Below, one piece after another: positions 1 through 7,224 of a DNA stretch of 12,803 nucleotides (the first letter of the stretch is position 1; each line of letters starts with the position of its first letter). The translations under genes and the position numbers were made by a program. This stretch comes from Pseudomonadales bacterium (lineage in GTDB: Bacteria > Pseudomonadota > Gammaproteobacteria > Pseudomonadales > Azotimanducaceae): positions 1 to 12,803 of the forward strand of contig JAQWQN010000004.1 in NCBI GenBank assembly GCA_029244465.1, in the 5' to 3' direction. The notes under the pieces were generated by a model. That model was not told the origin of the DNA. It did no database searches and saw only the letters and a program-made list of their open reading frames with translations.

Positions 1-1947
1 CCAGCCGTCGCTACAGGGGTAAATCCCTTGCGCAATATAAGTTGGGTGTTGATTGCCGGTACGGCCTGGGTCGTGTCCTGCCAAGGTCCACCCGGTCATG
101 GCGTCACCCACAAACATATTGCAGGCTTCGATCTGGCTAAAGTCGAGGTGCTGCCCCAAACCGGTCGCTTCGCGCTGGTGCAATGCAGCCAACAGATCAA
201 CCGCGCCCATGACACCTGAGAATAAATCGCCACCGGTCATCCCGGTGTACAAGGGGCTTGCGTCGGCGTAACCGGTGAGATGAGCCACACCAGACATCTG
301 TTCGGTCGACATGCCAAACGCGACATAGTCGCGCCAGGTTACTTTTGCCCCAAATCCGGACAATGAGATCATAACGAGTCGAGGATTAATGGCTTTCAGC
401 TCATCGTAAGACAGCCCGAAATTCTGCATGACGCGCGGGGTGTAGTTTTCAATCAGCACATCCGCTTGTGCAATGAGCTTTTTCGCCGCAGCCACCCCTC
501 TTGGGTCCATCAGATTGAGCGTGATATCGCGCTTGTTACGATTGATCCAATTGAAATAAGGCGAAGCCTCCCAACTGGGGATTTCGCTCTCGTCTCTCGC
601 GCCGCTGGCACGCCAGCCATCTATGCGCTGAATAGATTCGATCTTGATCACGTCCGCCCCTGCATCAGCGCAGATCTGCGCTGCGGCAGGACCGGCAAAG
701 AACATAGACATATCCACCACCCGCAGGCCCTCGAGAGCCGGGGGATTGGTGTTCGGGGACCCTCGAGAATCTATCTTTTCCTCAGAGTTCGATGTTGCAG
801 CCAGTTGCGCAAGTATGCTCTGCCGGTGCTCATCGAGCAGAGGCGGTGGCGAGATTGTCACCGTGCAGGTACTCGACTTGAATGGAATCCCAGGCACCTG
901 TACCTGCCCGGCAATTGCGTGCGAGACAGATTGGAAAAAACCTCGCTCGACATGCGGCTGGAGATTCATCAGTCCACCGAGATCCGGCACTAGCCCAAAC
1001 GGCACGCGCTGCTTCTGCGCTTCATGAAAAAGCTGCTCTGCGGTTTTATCACTGAGGGCAGCCCGGAATATGTCACGAATTTCCTCTAGCCGAGCATCAG
1101 GTGCGGTCCAGGAGATATCCTGAAAATAAGGATCCTCGGCGATATCCGGCCTCCCAAGAAATTGGCACAACATGTGCCACTGCGCTGGTGTTAGCGCATT
1201 CAAGCCCACCACCCCGTCACGGGTAGGCAGCATATATCCCGCACCGGCACCGGAACCGACGCTGGAATATCGTTCAATCACAGCGCCCTTGTATTCGTAG
1301 ATCAGACTTGGAATCTGTGCGCCACACAACACCGCTTGTTGCACGCTCACATCGATATGCTCACCACGGGTATGACGTAATCGAGCAAATGCGGCCAGCA
1401 GGGTCGCCGTGGCAGCATACGCGCCGGTTAATGTTTCCGTAATCGCGCCGCCAGATTGCAACGGTTCACGATCAGGCACACCACACAGTTGCGCCCATCC
1501 ACCCTGCGCACAGTTGATGAGGTGCGAGGATTCATATTCGGAATGCGGACCGAACGAACCAAAACCCGACACGGAGGTGAGAATGACGTTCGGGTTCCAA
1601 GCCTGAAGAGCGGCGTAATCCAGACCCTGTTTTTCTAACACCTCCTCACTCTGGCCAACGATGACAATGTCATAAGTCTGTACCAGTTGAGAGAGCGTCG
1701 CTCGGTCTTGGCTTAAGCCTAGATCGAGCACGATACTTCTTTTACCGGTGTTCAGATAAAAAAACGTCGCGCTGCATTCTGGGTCAGCCACGCCCTTCGG
1801 AAACGGTCCAAGACGGCGTGCATAGTCACCCCCTGGCGGTTCAACCTTAATCGTATCCGCGCCCAAATCGCTCAACAGCTTTGCACAGAAGGGCGCAGCG
1901 ATGCCTTCAGATAGATCCAGTACTTTTAAGTTTGTGAGGAAGGCCAT
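1..1947 (-). CDS. Tandem-domain family III CoA-transferase (CaiB/BaiF), 3' end outside window
   Basis: Probable transfer of CoA between an acyl-CoA donor and a carboxylic acid in the cytoplasm. The frame is open for 649 codons from an ATG at 1947 to the window edge, so the C-terminus is missing. Two CaiB/BaiF domains are visible. Domain 1 starts with LKVLDLSEGIAAPFCAKLLS, followed by GADTIKVEPPGGDYARRLGPF. Domain 2 starts near residue 404 with GLRVVDMSMFFAGPAAAQIC and GADVIKIES, after a Ser/Asn/Pro-rich linker. Ordinary family III enzymes have about 400 residues and one domain, so the full protein is probably about 800. The position of the catalytic Asp (Asp169 in formyl-CoA transferase) is Asp574 in domain 2 (GGDLFSG) but Glu171 in domain 1 (TETLTG). 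The start lies 14 bp after the dioxygenase stop, so the two are probably co-transcribed. Fused tandem CoA-transferases include the DMSP-cleaving DddD, but I cannot assign that function here. Confidence 0.93.
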   Translation of the reverse strand, partial: MAFLTNLKVLDLSEGIAAPFCAKLLSDLGADTIKVEPPGGDYARRLGPFPKGVADPECSATFFYLNTGKRSIVLDLGLSQDRATLSQLVQTYDIVIVGQSEEVLEKQGLDYAALQAWNPNVILTSVSGFGSFGPHSEYESSHLINCAQGGWAQLCGVPDREPLQSGGAITETLTGAYAATATLLAAFARLRHTRGEHIDVSVQQAVLCGAQIPSLIYEYKGAVIERYSSVGSGAGAGYMLPTRDGVVGLNALTPAQWHMLCQFLGRPDIAEDPYFQDISWTAPDARLEEIRDIFRAALSDKTAEQLFHEAQKQRVPFGLVPDLGGLMNLQPHVERGFFQSVSHAIAGQVQVPGIPFKSSTCTVTISPPPLLDEHRQSILAQLAATSNSEEKIDSRGSPNTNPPALEGLRVVDMSMFFAGPAAAQICADAGADVIKIESIQRIDGWRASGARDESEIPSWEASPYFNWINRNKRDITLNLMDPRGVAAAKKLIAQADVLIENYTPRVMQNFGLSYDELKAINPRLVMISLSGFGAKVTWRDYVAFGMSTEQMSGVAHLTGYADASPLYTGMTGGDLFSGVMGAVDLLAALHQREATGLGQHLDFSQIEACNMFVGDAMTGWTLAGHDPGRTGNQHPTYIAQGIYPCSDGW

Positions 1948-1961
1948 GACTGTATCTGCGC

Positions 1962-2831
1962 CTAGACAGGCCGGTCTCCGGCAATCGTCAGGCGATGCAT
2001 ATGCCGTCGTTCGCCATGATAGTCATTGAGCGCATAGTGACTGACACAGCGATTATCCCAGAAAGCCAGAGATCCCGGTTGCCACTGGAAGCGAGCCGTA
2101 AACGTCGGCTGGGTCATGTGATTGTAGAGCCAATCCAGCAAGGGTTTACTCTCGGCAGGGGTCATACCCTCGAACCGGTCGGTGTGTCCTCTACTGAAAT
2201 AAAGCCCTTTCTTACCGGTCTCCGGGTGCGTTCGAACAAGCGGATGAATAGGGGTGCTTTCAACCACTTCCAGATCTGTAGTAGTGGGCATTGAACGGCT
2301 GCGCTGGTCTTCGTTATCGCTATCTGACGTCGGACGCGTGACGTGTTTGACGCTGTAAACCACCGATAGCGACTCCATTAGCTGCTGCATACGCGATGAC
2401 ACTGCTTGGTAGGCGCGAATACTGTCGGCAAACAGCGTGTCTCCTCCGCGGGCTGGCACCTGAACTGCGTAGAGCATGGTGCCAAGAGGGGGGCTGGGAC
2501 GATAAATTAAATCGGTATGCCAACCACCACCAAAATTTAACCGTTCATCAGCTTCCTTGATAACGGGAATAATTTTGCTGTGAGCTGCCAAAGGACGCAC
2601 GAAGGGATAATCTTCCAACGCGCCAAAGCGTTGCCCAAATGCAGCTTGCTGCAAGGGCGAGAGGCTTTGGTTTCTGAAAAATAAGACGTGGTGCTCGAGG
2701 AAAGCCTCGCGAATTTTTGCGATGGTTAGGTCGGAAAGTGCACGCGACAAGTCCACATTGGAGACCACAGCGCCCAGCGAACCGGTAATTCTTTCGATTT
2801 CAAGGGGTGTGCCCTTTTGACTAACAGACAT
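1962..2831 (-). CDS. TauD/TfdA-family Fe(II)/2-oxoglutarate dioxygenase
   Basis: Soluble non-haem iron oxygenase that couples 2-oxoglutarate decarboxylation to hydroxylation of a substrate. In TauD this releases sulfite from taurine; in TfdA it cleaves an ether. The facial triad is visible: H105 and D107 in the WHTDL segment, and the distal H265 in WDNRCVSHYALNDY. The usual 2-oxoglutarate-binding arginine is R280 in HRLTIAGDRPV. The length (289 residues) is normal for the family. I chose the ATG at 2831; a TTG two codons upstream (2837) is also possible, and neither has a clear Shine-Dalgarno sequence. It is the first gene of a pair with the CoA-transferase (14-bp gap), so the hydroxylated or cleaved product may feed CoA activation. 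The substrate is unknown: TauD, TfdA, sulfonate and quaternary-amine enzymes share these motifs. Confidence 0.93.
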   Translation of the reverse strand: MSVSQKGTPLEIERITGSLGAVVSNVDLSRALSDLTIAKIREAFLEHHVLFFRNQSLSPLQQAAFGQRFGALEDYPFVRPLAAHSKIIPVIKEADERLNFGGGWHTDLIYRPSPPLGTMLYAVQVPARGGDTLFADSIRAYQAVSSRMQQLMESLSVVYSVKHVTRPTSDSDNEDQRSRSMPTTTDLEVVESTPIHPLVRTHPETGKKGLYFSRGHTDRFEGMTPAESKPLLDWLYNHMTQPTFTARFQWQPGSLAFWDNRCVSHYALNDYHGERRHMHRLTIAGDRPV

Positions 2832-2901
2832 TTTCAACTACGCGAAATGCAACTATGTGGTAACCCTGAATGTCTATTCTCCTTCCGCAAGCACGATCAT
2901 T

Positions 2902-2940
2902 CTCTAGGATGTTACGTCAGCATTGACTCGGGTCCTAGAG
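2902..2940. promoter_or_regulatory. Nested dyad, candidate operator upstream of the dioxygenase gene
   Basis: Outer arms CTCTAGGA (2902-2909) and TCCTAGAG (2933-2940) are perfect complements. Inner arms GTCA (2916-2919) and TGAC (2924-2927) share almost the same centre. The element lies about 70-110 bp upstream of the dioxygenase start, where a transcription-factor site would be expected. The operator role is inference. Confidence 0.4.
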
Positions 2941-3125
2941 CCTTCGCTGTGGCAAAACAGTCTCTATTCCAACTCAGTGTAAATCCTAACAAATATATAA
3001 TGAACTCAGACGTGATGACACACCCAACAAAGAACCATAGATAACAATTGTTGGTCCTGCCCATCTGAAACAAAACAATAACCGCAGCAGGCAAGTCGAG
3101 CGAGCGCAATCCACCCTGGAGCCAC

Positions 3126-3154
3126 ATTGCTAGTTGTTTGCTGTTGCTAGCAAT
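3126..3154. repeat. 8-bp perfect inverted repeat just after the flavoprotein stop
   Basis: ATTGCTAG (3126-3133) pairs with CTAGCAAT (3147-3154) across a 13-base loop, 12 bp downstream of the minus-strand stop at 3167. TTGCTAG also occurs as a direct repeat at 3127-3133 and 3144-3150. The position suits a transcript-end hairpin, but the stem is AT-rich and no U-tract follows on the minus strand, so a classical terminator is not supported. Confidence 0.4.
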
Positions 3155-3166
3155 CTGGACAGGATG

Positions 3167-3823
3167 TTAGGTGAGCCTACCTTGCGCGACGCTCTCTTCA
3201 TACGCTTCGATGGTAATCAAACCCAATGCCTGCGCCGCTGCCTGATCTGCCTCACTCAGCACATCTTGAAGCAGGTCGACACGTTTCCATAGCGCGATGG
3301 TGGCGTTGCCTTGTTCATCGGGTAGGTAAGGTGAGGGCTCTATGGGCTGCATACGGTGGACATAACGGGGGCAGTTGACCCACACATGGTTGACGTGCAC
3401 TGAAACGACCAAACTGGCACCAGGGTAACTGTCGAAAAGTGGCCCGGATCGCAGGCAACGCGCTGTGCCGCGCAGTCTCATTCGTTGCGGTCGCTCAAAA
3501 TCGATGAACAGCAAGCCCACTTTTGCCTGCGCTTCTATATTGCCCATGGACATGAACATGCCATTACCGTCGTAATTAGGAAATACAAGTGTCTGCGGAT
3601 CTAGGACCCGCACAAACCCGGTGCTTCCGCCTTTGTAGGAACAGGAGGGAAACCCGGTTTCATCCACCGTAGCTAGATAGAACATATCGCGGCTGTGAAT
3701 GAAATCAGCCTGGCCATCCGCTAGTTCCTCGGTGACCACCGCATCGACGATTCTGTCTGCCAGGGGACCGGTGTTGAATTCATTTTGTAGTTGGCGCTGC
3801 GTCTTCGTGAATAGGTCCGACAA
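3167..3823 (-). CDS. Pyridoxamine 5'-phosphate oxidase-fold flavin-binding protein (COG3576 type)
   Basis: Predicted cytoplasmic FMN-binding split-barrel protein. Family hallmarks: RDMFYLATVDETGFPSCSYK followed by GGSTGFVRVLD (residues 45-75), FPNYDGNGMFMSMGNI (81-96), VGLLFIDFERPQRMRLRGTA (102-121) and the late NCPRYVHR (150-157). This pattern is the COG3576 group, whose members are mostly uncharacterised and are not true pdxH enzymes. Length (218) is normal. The start is TTG at 3823: an in-frame TAG lies five codons upstream, GGAG sits 7 bases before the TTG, and the next Met is residue 47, inside the fold. It follows the FMO-like gene by 112 bp on the same strand and may be co-transcribed with it. 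It could reduce or bind flavin for a neighbour; that is inference only. Confidence 0.9.
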   Translation of the reverse strand: MSDLFTKTQRQLQNEFNTGPLADRIVDAVVTEELADGQADFIHSRDMFYLATVDETGFPSCSYKGGSTGFVRVLDPQTLVFPNYDGNGMFMSMGNIEAQAKVGLLFIDFERPQRMRLRGTARCLRSGPLFDSYPGASLVVSVHVNHVWVNCPRYVHRMQPIEPSPYLPDEQGNATIALWKRVDLLQDVLSEADQAAAQALGLITIEAYEESVAQGRLT

Positions 3824-3871
3824 CGTTGTTCTCCGCTAGGTGGCGTGTTGGTCACCCGTGATACTAGACCA

Positions 3872-3942
3872 TTCTGCACGACGCTGTCTTATGTGCGCAC
3901 GTGCCCGCCTTGAGCCAGCACGCTTCTGCAAGACGCTATCTT
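3872..3942. repeat. Pair of 19-bp direct repeats (17/19 identical) at the end of the FMO-like gene
   Basis: TTCTGCACGACGCTGTCTT (3872-3890) recurs as TTCTGCAAGACGCTATCTT (3924-3942), with start points 52 bp apart. The second copy overlaps the FMO-like gene's stop codon (3936-3938). The spacer contains overlapping palindromes GTGCGCAC and GCACGTGC (near 3893-3904). It could be a small duplication of the gene's 3' end or a paired binding site. Confidence 0.6.
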
Positions 3943-6194
3943 TGCTCTGAGGCTGCGGCATCAAAATCCTGAACCTGCTCGTTCTTCAATCCAGTCAGAT
4001 CGGCTTCTGCCAGTCCGCCACCCGCCACGGTTTTCGCTACAGTTGCAAAGGCATGCGTGATCGCGCCGCCCGCATCCTGGAAGCCGTCTTTCACCGGAGC
4101 ATTCAACTCCAGGGAGTGCGTTATGCCGCGCAGTTCAGCATCTTCTTTCGCGAACGCGACGTTCTGCTCGAGATGTACTCGAGCTTCCTGAGGACGCCCG
4201 ATCATGGGCAATCCCTTGGCCGACTTATAGCCCTGTTTCGAGCGCTTTCTCTGTCGCCAATAGAATTTATTCCAGGCTTTCATTGAGTCCCATAACCAGA
4301 ACTTGTTGCGGCGATTCAAAGGCCCCAGCCCATCTTTGTTCTTTGGCAAACCTTTACGAAAGTTATGATCGTAACCTGCACCGGCTTCCTGATATTCGCC
4401 AAAATGCCGGCTTTCGTACGCTTCCTCAATCCATCGCTCAGCATTCTCGAGTCGTCCGTCGCCCACAAGCCGGTTGGTCAGCTGTGTAATCGAGCCCATT
4501 GTAAAAACAAAGTAGGCATGCCAAATAGCCGTCGGCCGCTCGGTCAACAGCTTCCAGAAGGTCGGATAGCAGCCGATTTCATAGGCAAGATCCTGATAAT
4601 ACTGCAGGAAATTACCGTTCAGGACGCGCAGTTGCGATCGGTCAATGAACTGTGCGTTAACGGCATTTCGATTGGCCTCCATATCGTCGTACTGTACCTC
4701 CAGCGATGGCAGCTTGCATTCGCCGGCAAAGACTTTGAGTAGGTAGCGACTTTGCAACTCGCCGCAGGGGAACGTGAATCCCTGGATGAAATTCACAAAG
4801 CCTAACCCTTTGTATTGTGATATCGGCAAACAGCTCTTGTACAACGGCACGTCGTTACCCTCACGTTCGAACCGCATATCCACAACTTTCGGGTCAATAA
4901 AGCCAGCCTGCTGGCGGTAGCCGGTGGCGTACACCACGGCATCTACCGGCGTCGGCTCAGCCATTGGATTGCCATCCTTATCGTTAAGCCAGATGCCCGT
5001 GCCATCTTCGCTAAAGCCCTTCTCTGTATTGAAGCCACGATGCATCTTGACCCACCCGTCATCCAGCTGATCCCCGAGCCAAACCTGGCCCGCAAGCCCC
5101 GAAATGATGGGGTGCTGCTGACTCCGGCGGTGACCGAGCCCCGGGGTCATGCCGTGTCGGTTGAGTTGTGCTTGGTTGGCATCTACTTGATCGCTATCAC
5201 CCTGAACGGTATCTCGCAAAAACCACGGTTGCCGATTGATGAAATCGCCAACGATGGCTTCACCAGCGACCATCCCAGCGCCCACCTCCAGATGCGGCGC
5301 ACGGGCAACCCAGCCGCCACTGCGCGCGATCAGCAGGGTATCGGAGCGTTTGTCGTTAACAATCTCGCCGTCACCCTTGCGCATCCCACCACCGTTCAGC
5401 ATGCCTAACTCGGTAACGATGTCTGCGCCGCTATTACCGATGCCGACCACCGCCACGCACTTGCCCACCATATTGTGCTTTTCAGCATACTTGTACTGGG
5501 ACGAGTGCATGATCGGTCCCTTGAACTTTTCTTGGTTCGGGTATTGCGGTATGAAGCCACCGCCGCCGTGTCGGCCGGAGCAGACCAGGACGCAATCAAA
5601 GATTTCCATAGCGTCTGTCTTCTTGCCGGTCTGCGGGTCAGTGTGGGTGTAATGGACTTCCCAGCCTGGATACAACTCATCGCCGTTGTGGTCGCCCACG
5701 GGTGAAACGAGAGATACCCGTGTATTGAGTTTGATTCTGTCCATGAGACCGAACTTCTCAATATTCTCGCGCAGGTAGCGAATGAGTTCGGTGTTGTGGA
5801 TCAGCAGAGGCTTATTTGGATCCCAAGGGTAGTCGCCAAAAGAATTAGTGTCGCGGTCGGAGTCGATATGCGTAGAACGGTAGACCGATGGAAACTTAGG
5901 GTCATCTCGGTAGCGCCACAAACCTCCGATGTCCGAGTCCGCCTCGAAGCCGACGGGCTCGAAACCTTCCGCCAAACAGTTTTTCATGGACTGCACACCA
6001 CTGATGGCGATACCAATAACGGCACAGCGTCGATTGCGCTTGGGAGTTTGCGCGATGAGTTGCTCAAGGTCCGCCGGACCTGCATGCATCTTGCTGACAC
6101 GGTTGGGAAGCCACTTCGCGGCGGAGACCAACGCCGCAACGACCCCATTGCCCGGTGCAGTCATGGTGTCAGCCGATCTATTGTCATCTCGCAT
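3936..6194 (-). CDS. Long FMO-like flavin-containing monooxygenase (752 residues)
   Basis: Likely NADPH- and FAD-dependent monooxygenase acting on a nucleophilic N or S or, if Baeyer-Villiger-like, on a ketone. Domains in order: an unassigned N-terminal segment (1-55); FAD Rossmann motif at 61-66, reading G-I-A-I-S-G, where the second glycine of GxGxxG is alanine; GGLWRY (90-95), typical of FMOs; the FMO signature FxGxxxHxxxY as FKGPIMHSSQY (224-234); an intact NADPH motif GIGNSG (251-256); and ATGY (423-426). The rest is an extension rich in aromatic and charged residues with no motif I recognise. Standard FMOs have about 450-530 residues. The start is ATG 6194, preceded by GAAGAG at about 6 bases; M11 is an alternative. 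An operator-like palindrome lies 78 bp upstream. The substrate is unknown. Family confidence is high; catalytic competence is less certain because of A63. Confidence 0.9.
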   Translation of the reverse strand: MRDDNRSADTMTAPGNGVVAALVSAAKWLPNRVSKMHAGPADLEQLIAQTPKRNRRCAVIGIAISGVQSMKNCLAEGFEPVGFEADSDIGGLWRYRDDPKFPSVYRSTHIDSDRDTNSFGDYPWDPNKPLLIHNTELIRYLRENIEKFGLMDRIKLNTRVSLVSPVGDHNGDELYPGWEVHYTHTDPQTGKKTDAMEIFDCVLVCSGRHGGGGFIPQYPNQEKFKGPIMHSSQYKYAEKHNMVGKCVAVVGIGNSGADIVTELGMLNGGGMRKGDGEIVNDKRSDTLLIARSGGWVARAPHLEVGAGMVAGEAIVGDFINRQPWFLRDTVQGDSDQVDANQAQLNRHGMTPGLGHRRSQQHPIISGLAGQVWLGDQLDDGWVKMHRGFNTEKGFSEDGTGIWLNDKDGNPMAEPTPVDAVVYATGYRQQAGFIDPKVVDMRFEREGNDVPLYKSCLPISQYKGLGFVNFIQGFTFPCGELQSRYLLKVFAGECKLPSLEVQYDDMEANRNAVNAQFIDRSQLRVLNGNFLQYYQDLAYEIGCYPTFWKLLTERPTAIWHAYFVFTMGSITQLTNRLVGDGRLENAERWIEEAYESRHFGEYQEAGAGYDHNFRKGLPKNKDGLGPLNRRNKFWLWDSMKAWNKFYWRQRKRSKQGYKSAKGLPMIGRPQEARVHLEQNVAFAKEDAELRGITHSLELNAPVKDGFQDAGGAITHAFATVAKTVAGGGLAEADLTGLKNEQVQDFDAAASEQR

Positions 6195-6271
6195 GTTGCT
6201 CTTCTATCAATGCCTTAACAGTGCCTATATTTGCATGACGAACCGATTTTATGAAGCCGGCAGGTGACCAA

Positions 6272-6289
6272 TCTGGCATTTCTGCCAGA
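6272..6289. promoter_or_regulatory. Perfect 7-bp inverted repeat, candidate operator
   Basis: TCTGGCA-TTTC-TGCCAGA is a perfect 18-bp dyad with a 4-base centre, 78 bp upstream of the FMO-like start codon. It could be a dimeric repressor site or form a hairpin in the leader RNA. No stop or U-tract places it as a terminator. Confidence 0.45.
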
Positions 6290-6390
6290 GCAGTAGGTAG
6301 TCCAGTTTTTTTAGATCGCGAAGATTTGTTGGCGCTACCCGTGACAGCACCTTACAGGACCGATGTCACCCGGCTGTGTCACGAGCCGAC

Positions 6391-6408
6391 GTTCGCTCGC
6401 GAGAGAAC
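6391..6408. promoter_or_regulatory. 18-bp near-perfect palindrome, candidate operator
   Basis: GTTCGCTCGCGAGAGAAC is self-complementary at 8 of 9 base pairs, with no spacer. It lies in the divergent region about 197 bp upstream of the FMO-like start and 157 bp upstream of the NTF2-like start, so a bound dimer could act on both. The regulator is not encoded in this window. Confidence 0.45.
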
Positions 6409-6445
6409 ATGGACGGTTGCTCTAGCTCGTCAAATATACCACTCT

Positions 6446-6464
6446 GTCGACAGACACCACGGGC
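6446..6464 (+). repeat. Direct repeat copy A (18/19 match to 7587-7605)
   Basis: GTCGACAGACACCACGGGC here and GTCGACAGACACCTCGGGC at 7587-7605 differ at one base. The two copies are in direct orientation and bracket the NTF2-like gene and the decayed membrane-domain gene. The core GTCGACAG also appears near 11437-11444. A 19-mer match this good is not expected by chance in a window of this size, but its function is unknown. Confidence 0.6.
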
Positions 6465-6564
6465 TTAACAGCGACCTGCACCAAGGGCTGCGTGATGTTC
6501 CAATGAGTGTCAACACGCAACGAAAACATTTGCGTATTTTTGCAAGTGCGAATGGGGGAATCAC

Positions 6565-6942
6565 ATGACATCGGCATATGACGGCATACAAGCAGCAAAC
6601 AAGCTGTTTTCGCAGACATGGCAACGAGGCGATGCGTCTGGCGTGGCAGCCTTGTACACCGAGGCATGCCAATTTCTGCCCAATAACAGCGAAATTCTGA
6701 ACGGACGACCGGCTGTGCAAGCGCTCATTCAGGGGTGGATGGACGGCGGTATCAAGTCAATTGAGCTGATTACAGCCGAAGTGGACGATTTTGACCATAC
6801 CGCGGTTGAGGTGGGTAGGTTTATCCTGACGGACGCAGACGGAGAAACAGTAGATGACGGAAAGTTCATTGTCATCTGGAGGCGAGAAGGAGAGGTTTGG
6901 CAACTTCACAGGGATATAGTCAACTCGAGCCTGCCCGCATAG
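6565..6942 (+). CDS. NTF2/SnoaL-like (DUF4440-type) small protein
   Basis: A 125-residue cone-shaped alpha+beta barrel of the NTF2 superfamily is predicted. The N-terminal helix pattern (YDGIQAANKLFSQTWQRGD) is followed by VAALYTEACQFLPNNSEIL, NGRPAVQALIQGWMDGG, and a C-terminal strand set ending IVIWRREGEVWQLHRDIVN. This is the usual layout of DUF4440/SgcJ-type proteins. These may be small enzymes (isomerases, cyclases, hydrolases) or binding proteins, and no catalytic residue can be assigned from the sequence. The ATG at 6565 has a strong GGGGGA four to five bases upstream. No signal peptide or membrane segment is seen. It stands alone on the plus strand, divergent from the FMO-like gene with shared upstream palindromes, so it may act in the same pathway; that is inference. 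Confidence 0.88.
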   Translation: MTSAYDGIQAANKLFSQTWQRGDASGVAALYTEACQFLPNNSEILNGRPAVQALIQGWMDGGIKSIELITAEVDDFDHTAVEVGRFILTDADGETVDDGKFIVIWRREGEVWQLHRDIVNSSLPA

Positions 6943-6993
6943 GCCATAAGCAATGTGGGGAGGCAATAAGCCAACCCCTAGCCTCCTTGCGGC

Positions 6994-7017
6994 GTTGCGC
7001 CGTTGCGCCGTTGCGCG
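6994..7017 (+). repeat. Three tandem copies of an 8-bp unit (GTTGCGCC)
   Basis: GTTGCGCC occurs at 6994-7001 and 7002-7009 exactly, and as GTTGCGCG at 7010-7017. It sits about 50 bp after the NTF2-like stop, enclosed by CCAACC (6971-6976) and GGTTGG (7017-7022). A separate stem GGAGGC (6959-6964) / GCCTCC (6981-6986) overlaps. The outer stem is followed by ATTTTC, so the region could form a transcript-end structure. Confidence 0.65.
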
Positions 7018-7224
7018 GTTGGATTTTCAATTCTCTAAGACTAAGCATTGGGCAGAGTTTCCCCGGCCAATGTTAACTGCAACTTACAGTCTGTAGCTGC
7101 TCTGAGCTTCGCCTGAATTGGCAAACGAGACAAGAACACGTGAGCACTTTCTCGCCTGAAACAAGGCAGACAAACCGTATTCACGCATAATTTTTTCCAA
7201 CAACAATTGGGCCAAGGGGGAGCA

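Larger units (their letters stand above)
2832..3166. other. Intergenic region between the flavoprotein and dioxygenase genes, rich in inverted repeats
   Basis: About 335 bp with no convincing gene; the short open frames here have no family features. It must carry the promoter of the minus-strand dioxygenase/CoA-transferase pair and the end of the upstream flavoprotein transcript. It holds a nested dyad at 2902-2940, a 7-bp inverted repeat (CCAACAA at 3024-3030, TTGTTGG at 3048-3054) overlapping the palindrome AACAATTGTT (3043-3052), and a hairpin at 3126-3154. I could not pick a confident -35/-10 pair. Confidence 0.6.
6195..6564. promoter_or_regulatory. Divergent intergenic region between FMO-like and NTF2-like genes
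   Basis: A 370-bp non-coding stretch between two genes that start outward in opposite directions, so it should contain both promoters. A 105-codon open frame on the plus strand (6251-6568) has no recognisable protein features and overlaps the next start, so I read the region as regulatory. Palindromes lie at 6272-6289 and 6391-6408, plus a shorter one (CGGCT 6371-6375, AGCCG 6384-6388). A T-run starts near 6306. No clear sigma-70 boxes were found. Confidence 0.6.

Noticed and set aside
466..993. 175-codon plus-strand open frame
   Set aside because: It lies opposite the intact tandem CoA-transferase, which has clear family motifs throughout; this is a shadow frame.
3126..3154. Rho-independent terminator for the COG3576 gene
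   Set aside because: The hairpin is real, but it is AT-rich and has no U-tract on the minus strand, so it is listed only as an inverted repeat.
6251..6568. 105-codon plus-strand open frame upstream of the NTF2-like gene
   Set aside because: No domain, no good ribosome site, it overlaps the next start codon, and the region contains palindromes expected of a divergent promoter.
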